A stretch of DNA of 64,000 nt from NCBI GenBank assembly GCA_963767835.1, contig CAVYFY010000015.1, forward strand, positions 62,001 through 126,000, written 5' to 3'. This document shows, piece by piece, positions 1 through 8,487 of the stretch; within the stretch, counting starts at the first letter, position 1; every line of letters starts with the position of its first letter. The notes under the pieces are model-generated. The model had not been told where the DNA came from. It worked only from the letters and a program-made list of their open reading frames with translations, and searched no databases. The position numbers and the translations under genes are program-made. The stretch is from SIAQ01 sp963767835 (GTDB lineage: Bacteria; Planctomycetota; Planctomycetia; Gemmatales; Gemmataceae).

Positions 1-293
1 TCACGCCCCCAGAGAAGATCGCCGCCCTCAAGCGGCATCTGCTCGAAGGCGTCCCCGTCTCCACCATTTGCGATGAGCTCGGCATCGCACCCACGCTCTT
101 CTACCGCTGGCAGAAGGAGCTCTTCGAGAACGGACACACCCTCTTCGAGAATGGCCGCCACGCCAAGGCCGTCGAAGATGCCAACGTCGAGAAAATCCAA
201 AAGCTCGAAGCCAAGCTTACGCGCAAGAACGAGGTCATGGCCGAGATCATGGAGGCCCACACCCAATTAAAAAAAGATCTTGGGGAACTCTGA
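1..293 (+). CDS. IS3-type transposase orfA (5' end outside window)
   Basis: The open frame enters from the left edge and ends at TGA 291-293, giving about 96 residues. It has the IS3 orfA layout: a helix-turn-helix (VSTICDELGIAPTLFYRWQK) followed by a charged leucine-heptad region for dimerisation. Near the end, seven A residues at 269-275 form an A AAA AAA slippery heptamer in the zero frame. A -1 slip there leads into the orfB frame, which is the usual way IS3 elements make the OrfAB transposase. The start codon is not visible. Confidence 0.8.
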   Translation, partial: TPPEKIAALKRHLLEGVPVSTICDELGIAPTLFYRWQKELFENGHTLFENGRHAKAVEDANVEKIQKLEAKLTRKNEVMAEIMEAHTQLKKDLGEL

Positions 294-694
294 CGGGCTG
301 CTGGGTCCCCCACGATACGCGCGACGAGCTGGTCGATTTCGTTCGCTCCTGGGCGGACAAAACCGACATCGCCGTCGCGCACTTCATGCCCTGGATCGGC
401 ATCGGCCGCAGCAAGTACCAGGACTGGGTCACGCGTTTCGGCAAGGTCAACGAGCACAATGCCTGGGTGCCTCGCGATCACTGGCTCACCGAGAACGAAA
501 TCATGCGCATCTGCAACTTCGCCCGCACTCATCCCGACGATGGCTATCGCCGCATGACCTTCATGATGCTCGACGCCGACGTGGTGGCATGCAGCCCGTC
601 CAACCGCGAACAGAGAAGAGGAACCCGTAGCCTCGGGCTCATGCACCTGTTCAATCCCTTGAGCGTTTCAAGGAATGTCATCTTTAGTCGCTAA
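276..694 (+). pseudogene. IS3-type transposase orfB, truncated before the catalytic core
   Basis: This frame is reached from orfA by a -1 shift at 269-275. It matches the N-terminal part of an IS3-type orfB: CWVPHDTRDELVDFV, then MPWIGIGRSKYQDWV and a YRRMTFMML stretch, up to about position 587. From there the reading becomes unrelated low-complexity sequence and ends at 694. The rve-type DDE integrase domain that should follow is absent, so the copy cannot make active transposase. No right-hand terminal repeat was found. I infer an old, 3'-deleted insertion next to a broken methyltransferase. Confidence 0.7.
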
Positions 695-764
695 CTCGAA
701 CGTTGCGATTTTCCAATTCAGGCTGAACCATTACACAGGGAAGGAAGCTTCCAGATGAATCTGA

Positions 765-950
765 CGTTCCTGCGTCTGCGCCGAAGTATTTGCGTATCTT
801 AAGGCGGCTGCGAAAGCCACGAACGATAAGTACTCACGAGTGGAAAGAGCTCGCATCATTTCGGCCCTGATACGCGAGACCTCCGACCAGGTGGACAAGG
901 AGCACAAAAAGCAAGACAAATTGATGGGACGGCGTTCCAAAAAGAAATGA
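765..950 (+). other. Possible remnant of a lysine-rich C-terminus
   Basis: An open frame without a usable start runs from just after a stop at 762-764 to TGA 948-950. Its translation looks protein-like: an alanine-rich helix (AEVFAYLKAAAKATND), a charged helix and a basic tail ending GRRSKKK. It ends one base before the stop of the convergent methyltransferase remnant. It could be the tail of a partner restriction or accessory gene whose 5' part was lost with the IS3 insertion. I do not recognise the family. Confidence 0.3.
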
Positions 951-951
951 G

Positions 952-1804
952 TCATTTGCATCGGAGGTTCTCGGCGGCACCCCAGCAGTAATCTTCGTTT
1001 AGGTCAATCCCATCGGCATCAGAACCAGTTTCGAGCGCAGTTCGCAAAACCGTGCCGCTGCCTGCAAATGGGTCCAATACAGGTCCATTGCGTGGATTTC
1101 CTGCGGACAAGCACAGTCTCACCAGCGCTGCAGGGAACGCCGCCGGGTGGCCCCGACCGGCCTGGGGCCGTCTTGGGCCTCATTTAGTGCGTCTCTGCTG
1201 AAATTGTACGACCGGCACTTGCAAAACCGGAACACGTTCTCGTAGCTGCGCCAAGGGCGGTCCGTAGCATTCGCCTCCGGCATCGCATTTGTGCGCCGCC
1301 AAACAATCGGAGCACGAAGGATCCAGCCACGGTCGATCATTTTCAAGGCCACTCGCCAGGGCATTCCAAGCAGGCTTTTTTTGGCTTGCCTAGGCCGCTT
1401 GCGTCAACTGCTCTCAGGATGCTAAGCCGACGGCCATTGTGTTTGGGGTCGATCCCTTGTGGCTTCCCTTTCCCGGAATAATAGGTATCACCGAGATTCA
1501 AGAAGAGGACGCCTTTCGAGGTGAGTACCCGGCGAACCCCATCCATGACATCGCAGACCGCCGCCACGTATTCACCGATCGTTGGCTCAAGGCCGATTTG
1601 GCCGGCCACGTCGTAGTCTCGTTGCCAGTAGTATGGCGGCGAAGTTATTATGCAGGAGTATCGTTCCGCAGGAAGAGAATCCAGAACCTTGCTGGAGTCA
1701 CCGCAATAGATGTTCCATAAAGGACCACGCGCACCCCAGTTTCCGAACCAGTGTTTTGAGCACGCCTTTGCGTGGTCAAATCTCAGCGCCGCGCCATTTC
1801 GCAT
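952..1804 (-). pseudogene. Beta-class N4-cytosine/N6-adenine DNA methyltransferase, frameshifted
   Basis: Read in three frames, the sequence rebuilds a complete beta-class amino-methyltransferase. Motif IV comes first (IITSPPYYWQRDYD, near 1640-1680), then the GMPWRVALKMIDRGW and WRRTNAMPE segments, then HPAAFP and the SAM-binding motif I DPFAGSGT close to the C-terminus (about 1050-1075). The order IV then I is diagnostic of this class. One frame break lies at a run of seven T (A on the coding strand) at 1376-1382. A second lies near 1160-1172. TSPPY is shared by N4mC and some N6mA enzymes, so the modified base is not certain. No cognate nuclease is visible. Confidence 0.75.
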
Positions 1805-1985
1805 TGATTACCTCGCCAGCCGAGCACGCCCGAACGACATCCTGCCGATGTAGTCTATTGGTTTCCTTTCGCGCAACAATCGGCGCCGGAACTGGAGGCC
1901 GATCCCATCGATAATCCCCTCAAATCCCACTGCCGCCGCGCATACAATAGCCGCATTCATTCAACCACACCAACGGAACAAAGCC

Positions 1986-3422
1986 ATGAGCGAATTTCGC
2001 ATCGAGAAAGACTCCATGGGCGACGTCAAGGTCCCCGCGCAAGCGTACTACGGCGCCCAGACGCAACGGGCGGTCGCCAATTTTCCGATTTCGCATATGC
2101 CGTTGCCGCGGAAGTTGATTCATGCGCTCGGGCTGGTCAAAGTCGCGGCGGCGGTGGCCAATCAGGAGCTCGGCAAGCTCAAGCATGATATCGCGGAGCC
2201 GATCATTGTCGCGGCTCGGGAAGTTGCCGCGGGCAAGCACGATCAGGAATTTCCGATTGACGTGTATCAAACCGGGTCCGGCACCTCCTCCAACATGAAC
2301 GCCAATGAGGTCATCTCCAATCGCGCCATCGAGATCGTCGGCAAGAATCGCTTTGACGCCAAGAAGCCGATCCATCCGAACGATCATGTCAACATGGGGC
2401 AATCGACCAACGACATGTTCCCGACGGCGATTCATGTCGCGGCCGCGGTCGCCATTCACAAGGAGTTGATCCCGGCCTTGCAGCATTTCTTCGGCGTGCT
2501 CACCGAGAAGGCGAAGGAATGGGACGACATCATCAAGATTGGCCGAACGCATTTGGCCGACGCGACGCCGATCCGCCTGGGGCAGGAAATCAGTGGCTAC
2601 GCCAGGCAAATCGAACGCTCCATCCACCATGCGACGCAAGGCCAGCACGCCGTCATGGAGCTCCCCGCCGGCGGCACCGCGGTCGGCACCGGCATCAATA
2701 CGCATCCGAAGTTCGGCGCGAAAGTCGCCGAGGTCTTGCACAAGGAGACCGGCGTTGCGTTCGTCGAGGCAAAGAACCACTTCGAGGCCAACGCTTGCCG
2801 GGACGGGCTGGTCGAATGCTCCGGCCATCTGCGGGCCATCGCCGTCACGCTCTTTTCCATCGCCAACAACATCCGCTGGCTCGGCTCCGGCCCGCGCTGT
2901 GGGTTCTACGAAATCATCCTCCCCGACCTGCAGCCCGGCTCCTCGATCATGCCCGGCAAGGTCAACCCCGTCATGTGCGAATCGATGATGCAAGCCTGCG
3001 CCCGCGTCATCGGCAACGACCAGTGCATCGCGTTCAGCGGCGCGACCGGCGGCCAATTCGAGCTCAACATCATGATGCCGGTGATGGGCCTGGCAATCAT
3101 CGAAAGCATCGATCTGCTCTCCGCGTCGGTGAAGGCGTTCATCAACTTCTGCGCCCTGGAAATGGAAGCGAACCGGCAAGCGTGCGAAAAGCAAGTCGAA
3201 TGGTCGATGGCGATGGTGACTTCGCTCAACCCGCTGATCGGCTACGAAACCGCCGCCGTCATCGCCAAGGAGGCATTCAAGGTCGGCAAAACGGTGCGCG
3301 ACCTGTGCCTGGAAAAGATCAAGGCCGGCACGCTGAAGAAAAAGGATTCCGATGCGGGGGTGACGGAAGCGGAATTGACGAAGGCGTTGAATCCGAGAGG
3401 GATGACGGAGCCGGCGGTCTGA
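1986..3422 (+). CDS. fumC: Class II fumarate hydratase
   Basis: This 478-residue protein has full class II fumarase length. It catalyses reversible hydration of fumarate to L-malate in the cytosolic TCA cycle, as an iron-independent homotetramer. Visible motifs are the N-terminal EKDSMGDVKVPAQAYYGAQT, TGSGTSSNMNANEV, the HPNDHVN(M)GQS(T)ND substrate-binding stretch, GRTHL, and the superfamily signature GSSIMPGKVNP beginning at residue 318 with the catalytic-loop serine. The frame is intact throughout. The large open frame on the opposite strand is a codon-bias shadow. Confidence 0.97.
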   Translation: MSEFRIEKDSMGDVKVPAQAYYGAQTQRAVANFPISHMPLPRKLIHALGLVKVAAAVANQELGKLKHDIAEPIIVAAREVAAGKHDQEFPIDVYQTGSGTSSNMNANEVISNRAIEIVGKNRFDAKKPIHPNDHVNMGQSTNDMFPTAIHVAAAVAIHKELIPALQHFFGVLTEKAKEWDDIIKIGRTHLADATPIRLGQEISGYARQIERSIHHATQGQHAVMELPAGGTAVGTGINTHPKFGAKVAEVLHKETGVAFVEAKNHFEANACRDGLVECSGHLRAIAVTLFSIANNIRWLGSGPRCGFYEIILPDLQPGSSIMPGKVNPVMCESMMQACARVIGNDQCIAFSGATGGQFELNIMMPVMGLAIIESIDLLSASVKAFINFCALEMEANRQACEKQVEWSMAMVTSLNPLIGYETAAVIAKEAFKVGKTVRDLCLEKIKAGTLKKKDSDAGVTEAELTKALNPRGMTEPAV

Positions 3423-3443
3423 AGATCAATCACTGAGGCGAAC

Positions 3444-3767
3444 ATGTTGAAAAAGGCCAGACTGGTGTCAGCGAGTGCGATTGTAGTATTCGTTTGCATT
3501 AATCTCGTCCCCTTTGATGATTTCCCGGGACTTGCTAATCACAAGTTACTATTCGGCTGGCCCCGCACCTGCTGCACTTACACGCCGTCCCGTCAATGGA
3601 TGGATACGGTTACCGGAGACGTGGAGGACGTGAAAGCATCTTACGAATGGGATAAACGCGCTTTGGTATTCGATATCGTGTCGGGTGCTCTGTTCACACT
3701 GGCAGCCTATATCGTTTCGTGGCAGGTTCTTCGCGGACGCCGAATCAATGATGACGCGATGGCCTGA
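3444..3767 (+). CDS. Small two-helix membrane protein, unknown
   Basis: This 107-residue protein starts 21 bases after the fumC stop. It has a hydrophobic N-terminal segment (residues about 8-24) and a second membrane helix (about 78-97) separated by a polar loop with CCTYTP and a conserved-looking tryptophan. The topology suggests both ends in the cytoplasm with an external loop. No family is recognised. Proximity to fumC allows co-transcription but says nothing about role. Confidence 0.6.
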   Translation: MLKKARLVSASAIVVFVCINLVPFDDFPGLANHKLLFGWPRTCCTYTPSRQWMDTVTGDVEDVKASYEWDKRALVFDIVSGALFTLAAYIVSWQVLRGRRINDDAMA

Positions 3768-3851
3768 AATGGGAAACTTACATGAACCTGTTCGCCGTTT
3801 GTCGCTTGATAAGGAGCCGGCGGCGTCATCTGGTTCGTAGGTGTACATGCG

Positions 3852-3892
3852 GAATAAAAATCGCAGGCGGCATAACGATGCTCGCCTGCGAT
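3852..3892 (-). terminator. Rho-independent terminator of the Gly-rich protein gene
   Basis: A perfect 10-bp stem pairs 3860-3869 with 3883-3892 (ATCGCAGGCG arms) around a 13-base loop. On the minus strand it is followed by TTTTTATT. It lies just past the stop of the minus-strand gene ending at 3915, as expected for an intrinsic terminator. Confidence 0.75.
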
Positions 3893-3914
3893 GGATGGTT
3901 GGGACCGAGTCGGC

Positions 3915-4565
3915 TTACTTGTTCGAAGCATCCTTCTTGGCGTCTTTGCCCTTGCCGCCGAAGCCGCCGCCGAAGCCCTGTTGGGTGAACTTGAATTCTT
4001 CGCCGATCAATTCGCGCCAGGCTTTGCGCTGGTCCTTGGTGAGGACGGTGTAGATTTTTTCCTTGGCGTCCTTGCGAACGGTTTCGATTTTTTCGGCAGT
4101 TTCCTTGCCGCCGCCCTTACCGCCCCCGCCGCCTTTACCGAAGCCGCCGCCCTTGGGCATGAGCTCGGCGATTTCCTTGGACTCATCGGTGATGATGGTC
4201 AGAATATTCTTCTTCTGCTCATCGGTCATCTTCAGCTCCTTCTGCACGTAGCCGACCTTGAAGGCAGTGTTTTGCTTTTTCTGCAGATCGAGCTGCCGAA
4301 AGCGCTTGAACTGCTTTTCGCTCAGGACCTTGGAAATGGCCACCATGACTTCGTCAGGCAGCTTTTCCATCTGATCTTCGGTGACGTCGAGCTCCTTCTT
4401 GACATCGGAGCGAGTGAGCAGGTCATAGGGATTCGTCGGCCCGAACCCGCCGCGGCCAAACCCGCCGCCTCCGCCGCCTTGCTTCTTTTCCTGCTGGCCT
4501 TCGACCCAGGCAACGCTCATCAGCAGGAGCGCGCCGCACGTCAGAAACGCACTGAACTTTCGCAT
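3915..4565 (-). CDS. Secreted glycine-rich protein with Spy/CpxP-like helical repeats
   Basis: The chosen ATG at 4565 gives 216 residues and sits just after a strong GGAGGAAGG ribosome-binding site; an upstream in-frame ATG lacks one. The N-terminus is a typical signal peptide (MRKFSAFLTCGALLLMSVAW). The mature part alternates Gly/Phe-rich linkers with three charged helical segments containing LT or MT followed by (D/E)(D/E/K)Q (DVTEDQMEKL, KMTDEQKKN, VLTKDQRKAW). That spacing resembles Spy/CpxP LTxxQ proteins and related planctomycete periplasmic proteins. The tail is Gly/Lys-rich. A chaperone-like role is only inference. Confidence 0.7.
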   Translation of the reverse strand: MRKFSAFLTCGALLLMSVAWVEGQQEKKQGGGGGGFGRGGFGPTNPYDLLTRSDVKKELDVTEDQMEKLPDEVMVAISKVLSEKQFKRFRQLDLQKKQNTAFKVGYVQKELKMTDEQKKNILTIITDESKEIAELMPKGGGFGKGGGGGKGGGKETAEKIETVRKDAKEKIYTVLTKDQRKAWRELIGEEFKFTQQGFGGGFGGKGKDAKKDASNK

Positions 4566-4732
4566 GGACCTTCCTCCGCAATAAGGGTGACATCGTGGGA
4601 CTTGAACACGAATTACCTTTAACTTCGCCGAACGGTCGCCGCTCGGCAACAGAATTTGCATGAGAAATCAATGAGAACGGCGTAGAATGATTCTGCGCTT
4701 GGCCCAGCTATTTCTTGCACCGCCCGGCTTGA

Positions 4733-5368
4733 ATGGATACGATGTTTGGATGCGTAGGAGCAAAGCTCATGAGCGTCGTCGCAGCGAGGGAACCAAAGAA
4801 TTTCTGGGAGCGGCACCTCATGGCAATCGACGAACTTGCGAAACGTCTCGAGCGCGTTACGGGAGCCTTTCAGAAAAAGAAGGTGCCGTACGCGCTCATC
4901 GGCGGGCAGGCTGTGAACATGTGGATCGCCACAAAAGACAAGGGAGGCGGCCGGCAGACGAAGGACATCGATATTCTTCTGGAGCGAAGCACCGTTCCGC
5001 TGGCGAGAGCTGCTGCTCTCACGACGGGGCTCGATTATTTCGAAAGCCTTGGCGTTGGGATGTTCCTGGAGCAAGCGGATCCAAATCCGCGCACGGGCAT
5101 CCATATCGTTTGGGCGGACGAAAAGGTGCGGCCCGATAATTTGTTGCCGGCGCCTGGCATGGATCAACGCGTGGAATTGCTCCCCGGAACATTCGTCGTT
5201 TCACTGGCGGCGCTGATCGGCATGAAACTGACCGCCAATCGCGAGCATGACCGCGTACATCTGCGCGACATGATCGACGTCGGCTTGATCGATCGGGGCA
5301 TGACGGATGGACTGCCGGCGGAACTGGCGGGACGATTGGATTCGTTGCTGACTGATGCCGGACGGTAG
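4733..5368 (+). CDS. Nucleotidyltransferase-fold protein (AbiEii/DUF6036-like)
   Basis: The open frame encodes up to 211 residues; internal ATGs at 4769 and 4820 are also possible starts. The core has the minimal nucleotidyltransferase signature: a GGQAVNMW helix-start followed by a TKDIDILLE strand carrying the two acidic metal ligands. A C-terminal stretch (ALIGMKL, RVHLRDMIDV) resembles the helical part of AbiEii-like proteins. These proteins often act as toxins or antitoxins by NMP/AMP transfer to RNA or protein. No partner gene lies next to it, so it is an orphan. Confidence 0.65.
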   Translation: MDTMFGCVGAKLMSVVAAREPKNFWERHLMAIDELAKRLERVTGAFQKKKVPYALIGGQAVNMWIATKDKGGGRQTKDIDILLERSTVPLARAAALTTGLDYFESLGVGMFLEQADPNPRTGIHIVWADEKVRPDNLLPAPGMDQRVELLPGTFVVSLAALIGMKLTANREHDRVHLRDMIDVGLIDRGMTDGLPAELAGRLDSLLTDAGR

Positions 5369-5395
5369 CATGCGTGTCGCGCGTCTGAGCGGGGC

Positions 5396-5980
5396 CTACC
5401 TGCCAGCGGGCGCACGGCGGTACATCACATCACTGCGCACCACGTACTTGCGTCCCTGCCGCACTGGGGCGCCTTCGTGCATCTGATCATGCCAGAAAAT
5501 CAGCGCCATGCCTTTCTCCGGCTTCACGCTCAGGCGCAATCTGCCGTCGCGGAGGTAGAAGTTGGTTTCGCCTCCCTCGAAATCGTCGTTGAGGTAGATC
5601 ATGAACGTGTAAAAGCTCTCTTCCATCTCGGAACGACGGAAGCAAGCGTCAAAGTGAGGCGCGAACTTCTGGCCGACATCGTAGCGGTAAAAGCGGAAAC
5701 GCTCGTTCATCCCACATGCGTTCCAACTCGGGCGCTGCTCGGGCATGAATGGCTTTAGCAGGACAAACCAATGGGCTGCCAGGTCGGCATCATCGTTCAT
5801 CACGCGCAGATTATCGCGGACATCCTTGCGAATGGCGAACCCCGTGAAGGTGGTGATGGGGGCGTCGCCGTAGCCGAGCCCTTCACTTTGCGCGATGAGT
5901 CGATCGCATTCGTCGGTGGAGAGAAAAGCTGGAATCGTGAAGATTTGCTCGGCGTCGAGAGAGTGCTTTTGCAGCGTCAT
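5396..5980 (-). CDS. 2-oxoglutarate/Fe(II) dioxygenase, prolyl-4-hydroxylase type
   Basis: This 194-residue protein matches the P4Hc double-stranded beta-helix fold. The iron-binding HxD is in FAPHFDACF, the distal His is in HEGAPVRQGRKYVVRSD, and the following basic residue would bind 2-oxoglutarate. FEGGETNFY is the characteristic strand between them. The enzyme would hydroxylate a prolyl or other side chain using O2, 2-oxoglutarate and Fe(II). It lacks a signal peptide, so it is probably cytosolic. The substrate is unknown. Confidence 0.85.
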   Translation of the reverse strand: MTLQKHSLDAEQIFTIPAFLSTDECDRLIAQSEGLGYGDAPITTFTGFAIRKDVRDNLRVMNDDADLAAHWFVLLKPFMPEQRPSWNACGMNERFRFYRYDVGQKFAPHFDACFRRSEMEESFYTFMIYLNDDFEGGETNFYLRDGRLRLSVKPEKGMALIFWHDQMHEGAPVRQGRKYVVRSDVMYRRAPAGR

Positions 5981-6061
5981 GGCATGATCCGTGGGTGAAT
6001 GGCGCGCAGGATCGACACGTCGGTGCGTTGCTGGTTCGATGGCGTCTACTTTCGACGGATG

Positions 6062-7099
6062 TTAAAACGGAATGTTGTCATTGTCGTTTTTTCTGCGTCC
6101 CTTCGCGAAGCCCATCGCGCCGGGGCGTTCGAACTCCTTGCTGTTGGGCTGATACTCATCCAGACCGCGCAGCAGGCTGACGGTTTCCTCGAGCTGGTTG
6201 CCCAGGCAGGCGACGCTGATGACCAGCTCCGCCAAAGCCGCGAACGACAGGCCGTCGGTCAGGCCGACCCAGTGGGCGAGTTGGCCGTTGGTTGCCAGGT
6301 CCGGCAGTTTCTTGCGGAAATAAGTCTCGCGGATCGAGGCGCTGGGTGATTCGATCTTGATGATGCGGTCGAAACGCCTCGGCCTCGAGACGATGCGGCG
6401 ATCCAAGCGTTCCGGATAATTCGTGGTCGCAATGTTGATGACCTTGTTGATCTGGTGCGAACCGTCGAGCCATTGCAAGAGCTCGCTGTCGCCGTGGATT
6501 TCGATGATGGCGTCGATGTCCTCAAACAGGCAGACGACGGGGCGGTCCGGCTCGATCTTGCGGAAGACCTCCATCGCCCGCGTCAGAAAGCCGGGATGCT
6601 CGCAGAAGACGGCGACATGGCTGGCCTTGATGATGCGGTGAACGACCTGATGCACGACCGAGCTTTTTCCCGAGCCTTGCGGGCCGTAGAGCAGATAGCC
6701 GCGCCGGTGCAGGTAGCCGTGCTTGGTGAAGAGATCGCCGAGGTCCCAGAAGTTCTCGATCTCCTCCAGGATCTTGGACGGCAAGCTTTCGGCGAAATCG
6801 ATGAGGTCATCGACCTGAAGATCGCGAGTCATGAGCTGGACGTCGCCGTACTGGTTGAGGCTGCAACCATAGGCGCCGGCGGGGAGCTTGTGGGCGGTCA
6901 CGCCGCAGATTTCGAAGATGCCCGACTGGACGATTTTCCATTGCACGGGACTATTGCCCGCCTCAGCGGCATAGTAGCCGGGGGGGCGATAGTAATTGCG
7001 TTCCACGCCGTTATTGCGGTTATCGGGCGGCTGATTGCCGAAATCGTTCAAGTCCATGGAGAAACCCGGCGTCGAGGGTGAGGGAGACGAATTTTTCAT
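6062..7099 (-). CDS. AAA+ ATPase, BCS1-like
   Basis: The protein has 345 residues if it starts at 7099, or 331 from the ATG at 7057. It carries Walker A GPQGSGKSS (about 139-147), Walker B VCLFEDIDA (about 189-197), a sensor-1 ATTNYPERLD stretch and an arginine-finger-like SRPRRFDR. The N-terminal ~120 residues form a strand-rich substrate or adaptor domain, and the C-terminus is low complexity. Such ATPases remodel proteins using a hexameric ring. No membrane helix is visible, unlike mitochondrial BCS1. The partner is unknown. Confidence 0.85.
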   Translation of the reverse strand: MKNSSPSPSTPGFSMDLNDFGNQPPDNRNNGVERNYYRPPGYYAAEAGNSPVQWKIVQSGIFEICGVTAHKLPAGAYGCSLNQYGDVQLMTRDLQVDDLIDFAESLPSKILEEIENFWDLGDLFTKHGYLHRRGYLLYGPQGSGKSSVVHQVVHRIIKASHVAVFCEHPGFLTRAMEVFRKIEPDRPVVCLFEDIDAIIEIHGDSELLQWLDGSHQINKVINIATTNYPERLDRRIVSRPRRFDRIIKIESPSASIRETYFRKKLPDLATNGQLAHWVGLTDGLSFAALAELVISVACLGNQLEETVSLLRGLDEYQPNSKEFERPGAMGFAKGRRKNDNDNIPF

Positions 7100-7212
7100 T
7101 ATATGGAACCGACGCCGAAACTGCGAGATGGGCTGTACAAATGAAGACGGTTGCTCTTCAATATCGGGGCAGGTATACTGCTGATACCGTCACAACGAGC
7201 AGAGGGAGAATC

Positions 7213-7776
7213 ATGAGCACGGCAACACTCCAAGATCCGATCTTTGACATCGCCGATGACGAGTTTTACGAAGTGATCGACGGCGAACGCGTGAAGACTC
7301 CGCCCATGGCTGCATTTTCTGTTTGGATTGGTTTCGAGTTGGCCAGGCACCTGGCTAACTACGCGGTGGGCAATCTTGGCCGCGTGGCGACCGAAATGCT
7401 CTTCCACCTGCCGGCGCCGATCAACCGGGATCGTCGCCCCGATGTCGCGTTTGTGTCCTACCAGCGCTGGGCCCAGAATCGGCCCGTGCCGCGCCTTGGC
7501 AACGCCTGGGATGTCGTTCCGAATTTCGCGGCCGAGGTCGTAAGCCCGACCGACAGCGCGGAGGAGCTCGACGACAAGATCGCCGAGTATTTCCGCGCCG
7601 GCGTGCAGCTCGTGTGGGTGGTCTATCCGAATCAGAGCAAGATTCACGTTTACGAATCGCCGACGCAACCAATCACGGTGCTGTGGAGGAACGATGTGCT
7701 CGAAGGCGGCACGGTGGCGCCGGGATTTCGCTTGCCGCTGGCGGAGTTGTTCACGGAAACGGATGAGGCTAGCTGA
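7213..7776 (+). CDS. Uma2-family (DUF820) putative endonuclease
   Basis: The ATG at 7213 follows a GAGGGAGAATC ribosome-binding site and gives 187 residues, normal for Uma2. The core has the PD-(D/E)xK-like arrangement: RRPDVAFVSYQRW, then NFAAEVVSPTD with the acidic residue, then LDDKIAEYFRAGVQLVWVVYP. The C-terminus VAPGFRLPLAELF is typical. Uma2 proteins are massively expanded in planctomycetes and cyanobacteria. Their cellular role is unproven. Confidence 0.9.
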   Translation: MSTATLQDPIFDIADDEFYEVIDGERVKTPPMAAFSVWIGFELARHLANYAVGNLGRVATEMLFHLPAPINRDRRPDVAFVSYQRWAQNRPVPRLGNAWDVVPNFAAEVVSPTDSAEELDDKIAEYFRAGVQLVWVVYPNQSKIHVYESPTQPITVLWRNDVLEGGTVAPGFRLPLAELFTETDEAS

Positions 7777-7779
7777 ATC

Positions 7780-8280
7780 TCAAAGCGGGGCATAACGAAT
7801 AATGCCAGGCACGCGGTCGAAGTCGGCGTCGTTGCTGGCGAGGCGAGTGAGGCCCTGGCTTTGCATTATCGCGAGAATAAGGCCGTCGCCGCTGAGTACG
7901 CCATGCTGCCGACTCAAATCGCCGGCTAGCAGTACGTCATGGGCCGTAACAGGCAAGATTCGGATGCCGATGGCGACGATTTCGTCCAGAGCCTTTCGGA
8001 ACGCGTGGAGTTTCGCAATCTCGGCTGGATGCCGTTTCATGCGGTTGGCAATGCCCTGGTACGGCCATGCGAAATGTGGCGCAGCTTCCAAGGACATCAA
8101 CCGATGGGCCACGTCGCTGAGAACCTGCGCGGAAGTGAAGCCGGCGATTTCCTTGCGCCGGATTCGTTCGAGAAATTGATAACATGGCGGGCCGAGCGTT
8201 GGTTCAGGGGCCAAGGCATAGACGAAGGTGTTTGCGTCAACAAAAACTGTTTCACCGGCAAGAATGGCCCCGAGATTCAT
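7780..8280 (-). CDS. PIN-domain toxin, VapC type
   Basis: This 166-residue PIN nuclease starts at ATG 8280. Acidic active-site residues are visible in TVFVDANTF, VLSDVAHR, LSGDGLILA and ASNDADFDRV, in PIN order. VapC enzymes cut tRNA or rRNA when not bound by antitoxin. The upstream DUF104 antitoxin reads into this gene without a stop, forming one 333-codon open frame. The frame-corrected antitoxin would stop at TGA 8277-8279, overlapping this ATG (ATGA). The weak AGGA upstream fits translation coupled to the antitoxin. Confidence 0.8.
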   Translation of the reverse strand: MNLGAILAGETVFVDANTFVYALAPEPTLGPPCYQFLERIRRKEIAGFTSAQVLSDVAHRLMSLEAAPHFAWPYQGIANRMKRHPAEIAKLHAFRKALDEIVAIGIRILPVTAHDVLLAGDLSRQHGVLSGDGLILAIMQSQGLTRLASNDADFDRVPGIIRYAPL

Positions 8281-8487
8281 GGCGATTCCTGGATTCCAAA
8301 TTCGGGGTCCAGCGATCCGGCGAACCGTCTCCGGATCGCCGGTCCAACCGATCAACCCGTACGTAATCCCGGCGGCCGTTTCCGCTGGTTGAATCGTGAT
8401 CCTGACACGTTCGTTTTCTTGAAGCGGCAACGGCTTGTCAAGCTTGAGCACTCCGTTTTCGTAGGTGGCTTCGATTTCCAGCTTCAT
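8277..8487 (-). CDS. DUF104-type antitoxin, C-terminus frameshifted into the toxin
   Basis: The ATG at 8487 follows TTGGAGAATCTCTT, a good ribosome-binding site. The sequence (LEIEATYENGVLKLDKPLPL, RVRITI, YGLIGWTGDPETVRRIA) is the AF2212/DUF104 small antitoxin family usually found next to PIN toxins. After RRIA the current frame gives GPRIWNPGIA and runs into the toxin. A neighbouring frame gives SLDPEFGIQESP and stops at 8277-8279, the usual ending of this family. So a small indel near 8310-8320 has fused the two genes. Whether it is biological or a sequencing error cannot be told here. Confidence 0.75.

Noticed and set aside
1920..3194. 424-codon open frame antisense to fumC
   Set aside because: It mirrors fumC codon bias (GC-rich third positions), has no family resemblance and lies opposite a fully conserved gene.
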